DNA from: Tribonema minus
Taxonomy: Eukaryota; Sar; Xanthophyceae; Tribonematales; Tribonemataceae
Length of the DNA: 64,000 nucleotides
Assembly: GCA_017506865.1 (NCBI GenBank)
Contig: JAFCMP010000445.1
Coordinates: 1,240,001 to 1,304,000 of the forward strand
Direction: 5' to 3'
Both the position numbers and the translations under genes were made by a program. Below the pieces are notes generated by a model. That model did no database searches. It saw only the letters and a program-made list of their open reading frames with translations, and was not told the origin of the DNA. The first letter of the stretch is position 1. Every line of letters starts with the position of its first letter. Positions 34,001 to 46,300 of the stretch are shown piece after piece.

Positions 34001-35229
34001 CGCGTGCATGGGACACATAGCGAGAGCAAGACACCAAGCGGTCGGGGGGGGGGGGGGAGGGGGCAAAGAGCGCACGTGTGTGCCATGGCACTGGTTAATT
34101 GCATTAGAGCCTCAGGGCTGTTTGGGTATGCTTTCAGGCTGCGGCGGGGTGCATATGCACGCGCGCGAACATGAAAAAGCGAGGCAGTCAACGCGGCGCA
34201 CACACGCGCAGTTGACAAAGCAGTTTGAAAGCACCTACTGGGGGTAGGCACCGCGCCTGCAGGCTTCGCGCTTCACTGATTTCTCTGTTTGAAAGGAGGG
34301 CGGCGATCGAAACACCACGGCCCCGTCGGCTCGAACATCGCTGGGCGGTGGACCGCAAAGCCCGCTTTCTCGCGGAGCAGCACGCGCGCAGCGATCCGAC
34401 CCCTCGCCTGCTCGCATGGAGGCTGGCCCAGGTCGTGAACTCGCAGGTGCACCCCCCCCCCCCCCCCTCCCCCCCCCCCCCTCTGTGGGGATGGGCCCTT
34501 ACCGCCAACGCAAACCCTAGCCCTGACCCTACGCCTTGCGCAGACTTGGATGTCCGCTCACGCATGCCTCGTACACAGAGCCACATGCGCCCATGCCTGC
34601 ATGACAGTTCACGATGACCACGCTACCGCAGCGCTCTGAGGAATGATAAAATGTCATCATTGACGGTCGGCGCGGTCTAGAGTTGGACCAGCGCCGCCTG
34701 CGAATGCGCGGCGGCAAGAGCGCTCTCCGAGCAGAACCGACAACGCGTTGATGAACAACGCGGTTTAGCGACGGGCCAGCGCCGCCCCGCAGCCGCGTCG
34801 CGGCAGCGCTCGCCTCGTTGCCGGCCGACATATGTACGCGCTCCTACGCCCGCTTGCCGCCCAGCGGCGGCGGCGCTCACCAATGAACAAATACTTTGAG
34901 GTATCGCTTTTTACAGTCAGCGCGGTCCAAAATCGAACCCGCGCCGCGCCGTTCACCTCGTTCCTGACGAACATGAGCACGCGCTCCAGCGCCTTCTTGT
35001 CCCCCGGTGGCAACGCTCACCGCTGGAAAAAGAAGTACGATTTACAGTCGGCACAGACCAGAATTGAGCCAGCGCAGCCCGGAGTGGCAGCGCTCACCTC
35101 GCTCCCGACGAATATGGGCACGCGCTCGAGCGCCTTCTTGTCGCCCGGGGGCGGCGCGCGCGACGGCCGCCGCTCCGCGCCGTCGAACTCCAGCAGCACG
35201 GTCGCGCCCGGCTGCAGGCCGAACCACGC
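28027..35229 (-). CDS. VPS26: Retromer subunit VPS26
   Basis: Seven exons in reading order: 35229-35098, 33871-33784, 32695-32610, 32173-32021, 30571-30455, 30054-29910, 28202-28027. Their phases fit and together they code 298 residues. Clear matches to human VPS26: [96 protein letters not shown]26 is the arrestin-fold part of retromer, which with VPS35 and VPS29 sorts cargo from endosomes to the Golgi. Only the first exon (start codon) is missing, probably right of 35.23 kb. Introns are long and full of exon-end copies, and one holds a foldback repeat. Acceptors are preceded by C-runs on the coding strand. Confidence 0.95.
28960..29800 (-). repeat. Tandem copies of a VPS26 exon end and donor
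   Basis: Downstream of exon 30054-29910 the intron holds four further copies of its last ~25 codons plus donor ([20 protein letters not shown]-type), with GCGCCGTCC anchors at 29735, 29532, 29321 and 28984 against 29921 in the true exon. Spacing is 186-337 bases. Each copy keeps a possible GT donor. Only the first has the acceptor and the [10 protein letters not shown] part, so the rest are read as decoys. Confidence 0.9.
30934..31454. repeat. Foldback (inverted-repeat) element in a VPS26 intron
   Basis: Left arm ~30934-31160 and right arm ~31229-31454 are imperfect reverse complements over ~220 bases. For example, GGGTGATAGCACACCCCCAC on the left matches GTGGGGGTGTGCTATCACCC on the right. 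The ~70-base centre is itself partly palindromic (AAGGAGGAT/ATCCTCCTTG). No open frame of note. It resembles a MITE or foldback transposon. Target-site duplications were not identified. It lies between the exons at 32.0 and 30.5 kb. Confidence 0.85.
31830..31860. repeat. C-run in VPS26 intron
   Basis: Near-pure run of about 19 C followed by CGTCCTCCCCC. Unlike the acceptor-linked runs, it has the opposite orientation to the gene. Confidence 0.7.
33578..33598. repeat. Interstitial telomere-like repeat
   Basis: TTTAGGGTTAGGGTTAGG inside a VPS26 intron. Single or degenerate units also occur near 34505 and 35581. Confidence 0.75.
34640..35090 (-). repeat. Copies of the end of the first readable VPS26 exon
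   Basis: Around 34960-35010 the complement reads [19 protein letters not shown], a diverged copy of the end of exon 35229-35098 with its donor. The intron phrase CAGTCGGCGCGG recurs near 34666, 34916 and 35046, giving a unit of roughly 130-250 bases. Confidence 0.75.
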
Positions 35230-38200
35230 CTGCAATGCGAGTGCGAGCGGCAGTCGCAATTGCGCGGCAGTTGTATCAGACTGCAGTGATTGTGCACGCG
35301 GTGCCGCACGAGGACAGAATGGGCGCTAACACGACTAGACTACAGGCCGCACCACGCCTGCATGCTTGTAGCCACAGCGGCGGTGGCAGTAGCGGTGGTT
35401 GGACGCGGCGTGCGGAGCGCTGACGCTGAAGATACGTAAGCGTTTCCCAATGCAATTTCAGGAGGCATTGCGGGATTTGAAGAGGTGGCGCTGTAGGACG
35501 AAGGTATCAACAGTAGGCGGCGAGAAGCAAAAGACGAATCTTTAAAGTATCAGGGATGCGTGCTGCACTGGGGCAGTGCAGCTAACCCTAACCCCAACGC
35601 TAACTCCAAGACAACGATACGCCGCGCCGTCGAACTCCAGCAGCGTGGTCGCGACCGGCTGCAGGCCGAACCACGCCTGCGCGCGCACCCGCGCGCGGCA
35701 GTCGCATTTGTGGCAGTCGCATCAGACAGAAGCGATCGCCCATGAGGTGCCGCACGAGGATAAAATGGGCGCTGACACGACGAGACTACCGGCCCTCTGA
35801 CGCAAGCATATGCAGCGGTCGTAGCGCTGACGCTGATGAGATGTGTGCAGCGCAGCAGACGACAAATGCGAGAACGCACAGGGGAGCCGGCTGACGGATC
35901 CGAGCGCCGCTGTAACCGCGCGTGCAAAGGTGCACGGATGCTAGCAAGCGGCGTCGCGCGGCGGCGGCGGCGAGCGCGTGCGCCGCGCATTGGTCACAGG
36001 CAGGGGAGGGCATGGCAGCGAGAGCACGCGAGCTGCTGATCGCATGAATCGTGTCGCTGCATGCTGACACGCGTGATGTTGCGCAGATGTGCAGTGCCAC
36101 GTCGACAGCGCGTTCCGTGGCGCAGCACAGCTGAGGTTGATGTGCCGCCTGACCTGACAGCAATGCGGTTGTGACGCGTGCCACGCCACTGGTGGCCGCG
36201 AGCACCTCAGGCGCATTGCTACAGCATGCTTGAAGTAGGTATGATGCACGAGAGTGTTTGGCGATAGGTGACCCGAAACCCGTCACCCAGCAACAAACTA
36301 GTCATTTCCTCTTATTTTAAAATTGTTGTAGAACCACGTCAGACAGACTGTCAACAACTTCCGTGATCAACGGGCAAGTGTGTATTGGACAGCTCGATGT
36401 TGTCTGCACAGCTGCAGGTCCTGCGCAAAGTACAAGTGAGTGGGCCCTTGCAGGCTTCTGACCAATACAATGGCGGCGGCACATAGGAATAGGCCGGCAT
36501 CACATCTCTTCAGTTGGTACATTGAGACGCAGAGCTGGTGTGCACTGCTGGTACTATACCCCAATCAGGGAGCGGCGGCGTTGCTGCCTACAAGAGATGA
36601 AGAGCGGCAAGCGGCAGCGCCATAGCACAGCGCTGCCACGCATCAGCTTGGGTACTTGTGAGAGGGTGAGGTGAGGTTCTGGGCAGCTGTGAGTCGGGCC
36701 CACATTCGTAAACTTGACGCGGATCACTCTTCTGCCTCCCTGTGTTCCCTAGCATGCAAGTACTGATATCACCCTCACAGAAGGTAAGACAGGACAACTT
36801 ATGGAGCGGATAACGTACCATGGTTCACACCCAACGAGGTCAGGTCCGCTGAGGATCCGTCGCCAGCGAACTGTGGATCACGCCTCTGCTGCAGCACCAG
36901 CTTTTGGGACTTCCTTGAGCCCTTGCAATGCAGCAGTTGCTGCTCCAGGTCCAGGTCCGGCTCAGCAGCTTTGGCTTACACAAGAGGTGATGAGTGTCCT
37001 CTACTCTCAGCGCGATCTTCAACTTTTCCGTTGAACTGGGGACTTGCAGTTTGAACTTGAGCTGTCTTACGTAATGTTTTTGAAATACGGTATGTGTTGA
37101 CACACATGTCACCGCCTGTGCTGGCAAAATGAGATCCAGTATCATAAATGCATGTTTTTCTGTTTCAGTCCGACTGCAGGAGATTGCTGAGCAATATCTG
37201 GGTTGACACTTCCGGCGTACGTCTTGCTCCTCACGCGGCATCAGCCGCCATTGAGTGACTCAGCACAGTAGCAAGTTCATAGATTTTGAAACTTGACGTC
37301 AAGCCAACATGATACTGTCAGACGCGGCTTCGTCAGACGTCCATGGGCGTTGATGCCGTTACAAAAGCAGGCAAGCTGTCAAGCGGTCACTTGCGCCCTT
37401 GTGTTCAACATGAATGGTAGATCCAGCATCCTGGAGGGACTCACCAAAAGAACAATGAAAGAAAACTCTGCAGATGTTGAATTCGCCAGACATCAGCAAC
37501 GCCACACGCTATCATCATGAGTGCACAATAATCACAAGTGAACACACCCTGGTAACGTGCAGCAACGTGCAAGCTTGTCAACCCAAACTGCAACAACACA
37601 TTTTGTTCCAACAGCTTCCTCAAGATATGATTTCACAAACGGCAACACGTTTGAGCAACAAGCCACACTGCTGATAGGGATTAGTCTAGTTTCTTTACAA
37701 CAGCAAAGTAGACAGTAAACGGACAGCAATTTCACAGCTCTCCTTCTCCATGTACGGCAGCACATCTGTTCCCATAAGTCTGTAACACCTTGAAAAGAAT
37801 GCATGAATGTGTGCTTGTCTGTTGATGCATATGTGCCTCCTCAAACTCCTGACAGACGAGCTTCACTGCTGTCGTAGGCGTGTGTGTCGGCAGGTGCCGC
37901 ATCGAAGTGCCAAAATAAGTTATTCTAAATAACAAGTTGACAAACCGAGATGTGTACGCCTTGACGCTGTCTTGCCCGTATATCTGCGCAGCGCATCGAC
38001 AACATGACTGGTGTCAACAGCTCAGCAGCGCAAGCCTTGATTCCTACCACAGTCGCAACCAGAGATGCTGACCTGCACAATGGCGGTGACTTGCCTACAC
38101 AGACCCCTTTTTCAAATAAGGAGAGACGGCTTTGCCGCATGGTGAGTGTCACTGAGTGCAGTGATACTGCGTTGCCTGCAGCAGAAATGGTGCGTCAGCA

Positions 38201-38599
38201 GCGGCGATGGCTCGGCGCCGCTGAACACGTCGGCAATGTTGGTTCACACGCATTCTGTACGCTGTCACAAGCGGCCCCTATGCTACGACAGAGCTGCTAG
38301 CGATTGTGAGGGAAAAGCCAGCGCCGAGGTATGGTGATGCACTCAGACGCTTCTTTCAGTCACTTCACAAGCATTGTGTAGTTGTGGGGCATTCCTAAAA
38401 GCGGTACAGGGTGTGTTTGAAGCAACCGATACCCACACTTGAGCATTGTGATACCACGTGTGGTGTCGCACGTGTTGTGAAATGTGTCACTGAGTCACCT
38501 GACACTGCTGCCATCGCTGCTGCGCGCTCCCCCCTCCCCCCTCCCCCTGCCGCTGCCCCTTGCCGCCCTGCACGCGCCACCCTTGCTGTTAGCTCAGTA
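35230..38599. other. Region right of VPS26, no clear gene
   Basis: Around 35620-35690 the complement repeats the start of the first readable VPS26 exon (AWFGLQPVATTLLEFDGA), so the missing 5' exon may be here or further right. Positions 35990-38590 hold no recognisable gene. The segment ~37200-37680 is repeated at ~39740-40410. Confidence 0.45.
37200..37680. repeat. Dispersed repeat, copy 1
   Basis: Shares long blocks with 39740-40410, for example TGAGTGCACAATAAT and GTAGATCCAGCATCCTG, and GCCATTGAGTGACTCAGCA at the left edge. Non-coding; family unknown. Confidence 0.7.
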
Positions 38600-39493
38600 C
38601 TACTCCGGGCATCCATGCGCTCGTGCCCACTCCAGCACATGTTGGTGCCCGCCACTGGCAGCCATCGCGCATGTTCGCTTGTCCCAGGGACATCCGTTCG
38701 CTTGCGCCCACTGCAGTATGTCGAGATGCCCGCGCTGCGCAGCAAAGCTGCACGTGTACTCGTCCCATGGGCATCCGTTGGCATGTGCCCACTGCAGCAC
38801 ATTTAGGTGCCCCTGTAATGCGGCATAGGAACACACCGTCACATTCCAGGGGCAACCATTGGCACGTGCCCACTGTAGCATCTGCAGCTCGCCGCTCTCC
38901 GCAGCTGCGCTGCAAGTATGGCTGTCCCATGGGCAGCCATTTGCATGTGCCCACTGCAACACCTCAAAGTTCCCCCGACGAGCGGCGTTGCTGCATGTGT
39001 CCTCGTTCCATGGGCACCCGTTGATGTGTGCCCACTGCAGCACCTCGAGTTGTCCGCCCTCTGCGGCGTAAGTGCATGTCTCCTCGTTCCATCCGCAGCC
39101 GTTGGCTCGCGCCCACTGCAGCACAGCAAGGCTCCCGCAATACGCAGCGGAGTTGCAGGTGCCGTCGTCCCATGGGCAATCATGGCCTCGCAGCCACTGC
39201 AAAGCCCCCAGGTGCCCCCTGCGAGCAGCTAGCTGACAGTGGTCTGACAGCAGAGGCAGGTCGTATGTGGTGTGAACGAGATCCAGGCCCGTGACATCGC
39301 CGCAGCATGCGCACGACCTCAGGGCCACCTCGGCCTTGTGGATCTGCTCTGTGACGCCAAGAAAGGTGCGGCTTGTGCTCCTGACGATGATGGAGGGAGG
39401 CACGAAGGCTAGAATGTGCGAAGCCAGCATGAGAACTGGGTGATCTGCTACTGTGCTGCTGCTTCTGATGCACTTTCCCTTGCGCTCTGCCAT
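38600..39493 (-). CDS. WARANG-type ankyrin-like repeat protein, intact
   Basis: Single exon, ATG at 39493, TAG at 38600, 297 residues. The head (HILAFVPPSIIVRSTSRTF) resembles a degenerate F-box. About nine repeats of 26-28 residues follow, of the form CSNAARRGNFEVLQWAHANG then CPWD, a spacing and A-A-x-x-G-x-L-x-x-L-x-W pattern close to ankyrin repeats. Such proteins are numerous in algae and large DNA viruses; their targets are mostly unknown, though F-box forms would feed partners to ubiquitin ligases. It is related to the genes at 58.7 and 61.8 kb but on the other strand. Absence of introns and a clean frame suggest an active or recent copy. Confidence 0.8.
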   Translation of the reverse strand: MAERKGKCIRSSSTVADHPVLMLASHILAFVPPSIIVRSTSRTFLGVTEQIHKAEVALRSCACCGDVTGLDLVHTTYDLPLLSDHCQLAARRGHLGALQWLRGHDCPWDDGTCNSAAYCGSLAVLQWARANGCGWNEETCTYAAEGGQLEVLQWAHINGCPWNEDTCSNAARRGNFEVLQWAHANGCPWDSHTCSAAAESGELQMLQWARANGCPWNVTVCSYAALQGHLNVLQWAHANGCPWDEYTCSFAAQRGHLDILQWAQANGCPWDKRTCAMAASGGHQHVLEWARAHGCPE

Positions 39494-39739
39494 TTCGATG
39501 TTTTCGATGTAGGTACGGCTTCTGTCACAGCCATTATCAGTTGAAGTTCACTCCAGAACTTCACATGACAGAACTTCACTCCTGACAGTTGAAGTTCACT
39601 CACCTGAACGAAGGAGACCTGCAGGGCTTCTTTGGAAAAACTGTCGATGCCAGACACATTGCCTTGCGCTGACAGAAGATGACATCCAATGCATGTTCTC
39701 TCTGTTTTCCGACTGATGGAGTTTCGCTGCAACAACTGC

Positions 39740-40410
39740 TAGGTTGACACTTCCGGGTACGTCTTGTTCCTCACCGCATCAGGCGCCATTGAGTGACTCA
39801 GCAACAGCATCGTCGCGGTGTTGATACGGACTTCTCCATCACTCAATCCAGGACACAGGGCAGAGCATATGAGCTGCGTGACTTGGCACATGCCTTATGA
39901 GGCACCACATCAAGTGCTCCAGCTGATGACACCAGTGTCATAATACTTTGAAGCACAGAAGTGGGTCCAAGGGCGTTTCGCGCCCTAAGCGAGAATCAAT
40001 AAAACTACAGTAGCAACGATAATCAATAAAAGTACAATATCTATTAGCAAGCTCCAGTCTTTCAGATCAGAAGTCCTGCCAAGTCAAATGCGGCTTCATT
40101 CGACGTGCATACATGGGAATCAATGGCTTCCGTGCTACTGAAGACAGGCAAGCCGTCTGGCCATTTGGCAGATGGTCACCTGCAGTCCCTCGCGCTGCGC
40201 CTCTCTGTTCAACGGTGATAGTATGTAGATCCAGCATCCTGAAGCGACTCACCATGAGAACACTAGAAAGACAACTCTGCTGATGTTGGTGACGCCAGAC
40301 ATCAGCAGCAAAGCCATACACCAACACCATGAGTGCACAATAATGACAACTGAACACATCCTCGCAGTGAAGTGCAGCCGAGCATCCCGACAAGGCAATT
40401 GGCGAAGGAG
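39740..40410. repeat. Dispersed repeat, copy 2
   Basis: Diverged copy of 37200-37680, same orientation, about 2.5-2.8 kb away on the other side of the WARANG gene. Confidence 0.7.
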
Positions 40411-41033
40411 CCGCGCTGACCGTCTGACACGACACCACATACATTCATACTGCTACACTGCCGGCAGCGCTCACAGAGGCCACAAACGCCAGCTCCTCAG
40501 CACGTGCCGCGCACCTTCACGTCCACTGCATTTGCGAATCAACACTCACATAACTCTCCCCCTCCCCCCTCCCGCGTCCAGTTCAAGGGGGCCTGTAAAA
40601 TGGCATGGCTCACACGTCGCGTGCGCCGCCGCGTATAATGCTCCCCGACGGCACCCGCTCTTGCAAAGAACACCGCGTCGCGTACACCGCAGCTGCTGCG
40701 GGCCGCACGGGGGCAGGCCTGCAGCACGGCCAGGCGTCAGCCTGACCTGCGGCACCATTTGCATCTTGCTTCACGCCGGACGGCCGCACCGCAGCACCGC
40801 GCATAGTGCGTGCAGAGAGAGGGGGGCGGGGGGGGGGGGGGGTATACTATAGCGTCCGGGCGGCAGCACTGTGGTGGCAGCGCTTCTCAACAGCGCTCAG
40901 CAGCAGCCCCTTGCATGTCGCCGCAACCGGCGCAGCAGCTGCGGTCCGGCGGTGAACCTCACGGGTCAGCGCATGGCTGCTGCTGCCGCCGCTGCTGATG
41001 CTGCCAGCACCGGCCACATTTCGCGCTGCTGCG
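40411..41033. other. Intergenic stretch
   Basis: GC-rich, with a G-run near 40820-40845. No gene seen. Confidence 0.35.
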
Positions 41034-42185
41034 CTAGCGCCGCATGTTGAGCAGCAGGTGCTCCGCGTAGCCCTCCTTGGCCTCGCGTTCCTTCTCGGGG
41101 TCCACCTGGCCCGACAGAGGGTCCGTGCCTAGCGGCCTGCGGAGGGGGGTTGGGGGGGGGGGTAGGGCTAGGGTTAGTGGTGGGGGTAGGGTCAGAGGAG
41201 GCGAGGGGGGGGAGTCGCCTCCATGGCGAGTCTGCTGAGCTGACAGCTTGTGTACACGTAGCACCCCAGAAGGGGGGAAAGGCTGCTGCCCTGCCGGGTG
41301 GTGCGCACACTGTGCACTGCACGGACTGTGAGCTCAGCGGCAAACCCAGCGTGGCCGCACACCGCGCCGGTGTTCGCGCGCGCGCCGCCGAGCGACGCCC
41401 TCTCAAAAGAATAACAACGTGCTGGTGCTGTGTCACACACGCGCGACCCCACACGTCCCCGATCGACTGCAGCTGCTCGCTCGCGCGCCGCTGGCAAAGG
41501 GCGAGAGAGACGGTCCAGCCGTCGCGGTGGCATGTGTAAGCGCCGCGTGCATTGCGACAGCATTGCCGTGGTACGTGCGTGTGGCTCCGCGAGTGCTCCA
41601 GTTTACGGTTGAAATTGGCTGTAAACGCTGCGCACAGGTTTTTTTGCAGCGCACAACAGATCTCCCTCCTGAATCATCAGGGGCGCCAGGTCAGGGCGCC
41701 CGCGACCGCCGCACAGAGGGAGAAAACAGTCTCCGTTGTCCGCCGGGGATGGCCCGTCTCAGCGCGCTGAGCAGCGCTGCCGCGAGCGCGCGCGAGGCTC
41801 CACGCAGCTCCGCCTCAAAGTGCTTGAAGTTGAAGTTGAAATCGAACTAATCTCCGCAGACAGTGCGCTTCACTGACAACGAACGACGGCGACGAAGACG
41901 TCGATGACGAGAAGCAATTGTCTGTACCCGGCACACAAAGAACAAGGCTGCGCCGCCACTGACATAGGGGGAGTTCCATTGGGGTACATGGACGGCAGGC
42001 ACTGCGGCGCACCACACGAGCAGACGTGTGCTTCCGGAACACCCTGTCTCATCTGCTCGCGTGCGCGGAGGGCGCGCGGCGACGCTGCGCGGAAAGAGCT
42101 TGCGGAGCGCACCTGTGGAACAGCAGGATGTGCGGCTCCGGCCGGTGTATGGCGTAGTGCACCCAGCCCCTGCTCTGCTGCACGC
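41034..42185 (-). CDS. Unidentified gene, last two exons
   Basis: Exon 42185-42113 has C-rich tract plus CAG before it and GTGCGC after, and reads [20 protein letters not shown] then LFH. Exon 41136-41034 has a strong C-rich acceptor and reads [20 protein letters not shown] to LLLNMRR then TAG. The phases fit across the junction, giving ...[14 protein letters not shown].... I do not recognise the family. The sequence is not low-complexity, so a real conserved protein is likely. Upstream exons should lie right of 42.19 kb but were not found. The intron carries a TAGGGTTAG-like motif next to the acceptor. Confidence 0.5.
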
Positions 42186-43394
42186 CTGCGCGACCAAGTG
42201 GGAGTGACGGGGGAAGGGGGGGGGCAAGGGGGGGATTCAGCGCGGTGAATCCCAGTGAGAGCGCGTGCAATGAGGTCAAGCACAGCAGCAGTTGTTGGCA
42301 AGGTCGTTGCGGGCGGCGCCACGTATGACGATGTTTGGGCGAATACGAGGCATCGCAAGAGAGTCCTGGGGCTCCAATCTGCGCGTTTGCTGGAGCATGT
42401 ACTGTATGTGTGGCCCCACTGTTACACCAAACTCCGCGGTGAGCGTCAGAGCTTGGTTTGCACTTCAAAGTGCAGTATAACGCAGGTGATGACGATGAGA
42501 CAACGGTTGAGCAACGCCCGAAGCGCGACGCCGCCGCCGCTGCCGCCGCCCCCGGTGCGGCGGCTGCGGAGAGACAGCGAGACCGGCTGGAGCGCGTGCG
42601 TCGCACAGCACAGCAGCGCTCAGCAACAAGCACCGCGACAGCGCTCAGGCACCAGCTTCAGCGGCGCTCAAATGGCACGATGCAGCGGGACTCGTGGCAG
42701 CGCTCGATAGCAAAATGCAGCGCCGCCGGGCGGCGAAATGCGGCGCCGCTCGGAGGCAAAAGGGCGTTCGAACATGCAGCCGTCACTGGGTAGCCATGGG
42801 TGCGCACTTCTGGCGGCTGGTCGCGTGAGCGCGCCGAGCAGTGAGCAGTTGCATTTGAAGAACATCAACTGTAACTGTAACCCTAGCCCTGAACCTAGCC
42901 CCTGATCCTGACCTGGTACGCGTCGAGCAGTGAGCACTTTGGCCAATCAAGAACGTCAACTGTAATCATAACACTAACCCTGATCCAAGCTCTAACCCTG
43001 GCCTAGTACGCGTCAAGCAGTGAGCAGTTTGTCCAATGGAGAGCTCACCAGTAATCGTTACCCCACCCGAACGTAAACCCTCACCACAGCCAAGTACGCG
43101 TCGAGCAGTGAATACTGTGCTCATTGGAGCACTTCAACTGTAATCACAGCCCTGACCCTGATCCTAGCCTGTGCCCCACTACTCTGCCCCCAGCGCTGCT
43201 GCACCGGCACGGCGCTGGCGTGCTGGGAATGTGCCACCGCCGCGCTGCACATGAGACAAAGCACCGAGCACCGCTAAACCATCAGCTCTAAGCCATAACC
43301 ACTGAGCACCAAGCATAAATCATCAGCTCGAAGCCATAAGCACTGAGCACCAAGCACTGATCACCAAAGCACTGCCCCTGTGTATCTCTCTCAG
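42186..43394. other. Intron or intergenic region with short repeats
   Basis: Around 42910, 43005 and 43090 the phrase TACGCGTCGAGCAGTGA repeats with ~90-base spacing, with CCCTGACCCTGATCC-type degenerate telomere-like units between. Around 43190-43250 lies a decayed copy of the start of exon 43395-43510. Earlier exons of the aminotransferase-like gene were not found here. Confidence 0.5.
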
Positions 43395-46300
43395 CGCTGC
43401 TCCATCGGCACGGCGCCCTGGCGTGCTGGGACTGCGCCACCGCCGCGCCGCACATGCGTGTCAACATGAACCCCGTGGTGGTGGGCGCGGACCAGTCTCT
43501 GGTCTACAAGGTGTGTGCAGTAGCCCTAGTTGAATTTTAAGTCTAACCCTAGTTCAACCCCAACCCTAGTTTAAACCTAAACTCAAATCCTAAACCCTAA
43601 ACCTAGCCCTGTGGTAGTGGGCGCGGACCAGTCTCTGGTCTACAAGGTGTGTGCAATAACCCCAGTTAATAATTAAATGTAGGCTACCCCTAGCGTTAGC
43701 CTGAAGTGACGCTGTCATGGTGAACGCCGACCAGTCTCTGCTCTACAAGGTGTGTGCGGCAGCCCTAATTACAATTTCAACATTAACCCTAGTTTAACTC
43801 TAAACCTAGTTGAACCCTAAACCTAACCCTGTGGTGGCGGAATCGGACCAGTCTCTGGTATACAAGGTCCGTGCAGTAACCTGTTGACATTGCTGGTTTT
43901 AAACCCTGGTTCAACCGCGAGCGTGATGTATGGTGGTGGTCGGAGCAGTGACCCTGACCCTGGTTGAAATTCTGTACCTGGCCATAGCGTCATGAACCCT
44001 TGATCACTGACCTCAACCCTACAAAGTGCAATAACCATTTTACCCCCTGAGCACTAAATCCTTATCATATCGTCTGCTCGTAAAGCTAGTGGTCGCCAGC
44101 GCTGATCAATTTCTGGCCCAAACGGAACCCTAACTCCAAATTGCGTCTGTGTATCCACACCAGCCTCTGGTCTACGAGGTGTTTGCTGGTTAATCAACCT
44201 CAACCCTAGCCGCATTTTGATTTCAAACCTCATTATGTGTTGCCACGCAAACACACAAATGAAGTTCTCAATCCCCGCCCCCCCCCCCACACATCGCAGG
44301 ACGCCATCTTCATGTCTGGCCACAAGTTTGTGGGCGGGCCGGGGACCCCGGGCGTGCCGGCGGTCTACTTTTAAACCCAAACCTTTTTCTCTGTCGACAT
44401 GCAAACATACAGATGAAGTCCTCAACCCCCCCCGCCCCCCTTCAACACATCACAGGACGCCATCTTCATGTCTGGCCACAAGTTTGTGGGCGGGCCGGGG
44501 ACCCCCGGCGTTCTGGTGGTGAAGCGCAGGCTACTCGCCAACGCGGTGCCGACGGTGCCAGGGGGCGGCTCTGTGTTCTTCGTCACGCCTACGGACCATC
44601 GGTTCCTGCGCAACAGAGAGGTGATTTGATCCATATGAAGACGCAAGAAATGCTTTTGATGTCCGTTTTCATCTTGTTGCGATTTTATTTACGGTGCCGG
44701 GCGGCGGCTCCGTGTTCTTCGTCACGACGACGGACCATAGCTTGCTGCGCAACAGAGAGGTACGGCGGAGCCCTGGTGCATGCTGAGCGTTGAGCAGGCG
44801 ACTGAGCACTTAGCTCAAGCGGAGTGTCACTTGTTGTCACGTGTGCCAATTGTCCTGTGCCGTACTTGAAGTGCTCGGCGGTGGCTCCGTCTTCTTCGTC
44901 AAGCCTACGGACGACCGTCTTCTGCGCAACGGAGAGTACGGCGGAGATGTGGGGTGTGCTGAGCGTTGAGGAGGCGACTGAGCACTGACCTTAGTGGAGC
45001 GTCACTTGTGACACTTGTACTGTGTCGTAATTGAAGAAGGCGATGAGGCGGACGCTCTGAAAGGGGCGATGTCCCCGCGCAGGTGACGTAGGTGAAGTGC
45101 CATAGTTGAAGTAGCATGGCCTGTGGTCGCGAGCAGGCATTCGCGCAAGTAGCCACAGTTGCAAGTCGTCTGCTTGCTGTCACACCTTGCACTTCAGGTC
45201 TGATGTCTGTCTCCCAGCCATGGTATTGACGAGACCATGCTCACGTGCAGGAGCTAGAGCAATCACAGTGCATGCGGCTTACGTACTTGGAAGCACGACA
45301 TTCTTCCCGGTCGGCGCCGTTTCTGCATCCTACAGTACAATTTCATACTAAACATGTTGCTTCAGCCATGATTTTGACAGGACTGTGTATGTGCACTCTC
45401 CGCGCCGTTCTTCGCTGGAACAGGAGAGAGAGGAGGCGGGCTCCCGGATTTGCTGGGCGTAGTGCGGCTGGGCCTCGCCATGAGGCTGCAGCAGCAGCTG
45501 TGCGCGCTGCGCATCGAGGTGCGTGGTCATGGCCTAAACCTAACCCTATTTCAACACTCAGGTTCAGCCAACCGATTCAAGGGAACCGCTTGCTGCCATG
45601 GCTGAGCAACACGCACCATTGACACATTCCTCAGCAGGAGGTACCTGCTCATTGTTCCGTCTGCAATGCCGCAATTTTCAGCAGCAGGTCGACTTTGTGC
45701 TTGCATATACCGTGTGGCAATGCTCATTTTTGCCCAGCTCATCTCCAGAAATCCTTGTGCACCTCACCGGCTGTGCGCTCTCCTTACCCCCTCTGCCGGC
45801 TAGCTCTCCATCATATGCGTGCGTTGGGTTCAGCGCCGTGGACGTGCTTGTACGATCCCCTGATCAAACCATCACCGCGACTTGACGCACTGCTGCTGCA
45901 CCATTCGCTTCACTCGGTGTGTATCAGCGTGGTGTGTTGACGTTCGTTTCTCGCTGCGTCGGGTGCAGAATACAGCGGCAGAACTAGTGCGCGTATCATG
46001 CTGCGCCATTCTCATTCAACCTCACTCGCTGCTGCCTGCGTGTTCTATCGGGCCAGGCACGGCAAGCCTCAACCCCACTTCACGTTCAGCTTTCTCCACA
46101 TGTGACACTCCCGATCCCCTGGACCTCATGCGCCGCTGACCGCGTTTTGTCAGGCCAGGCGCAGCGACCACAGCACCCGCTTGAACTTCATCACTAATTT
46201 CCCGAACGACGCTCCCAATCGCTGCCACGTAGGACGCCGAGGCAGCGCTCTGCAGGCGCGCCCTCGACAGCCTGCGCGCCAACCCCAACATAGTCGTGCT

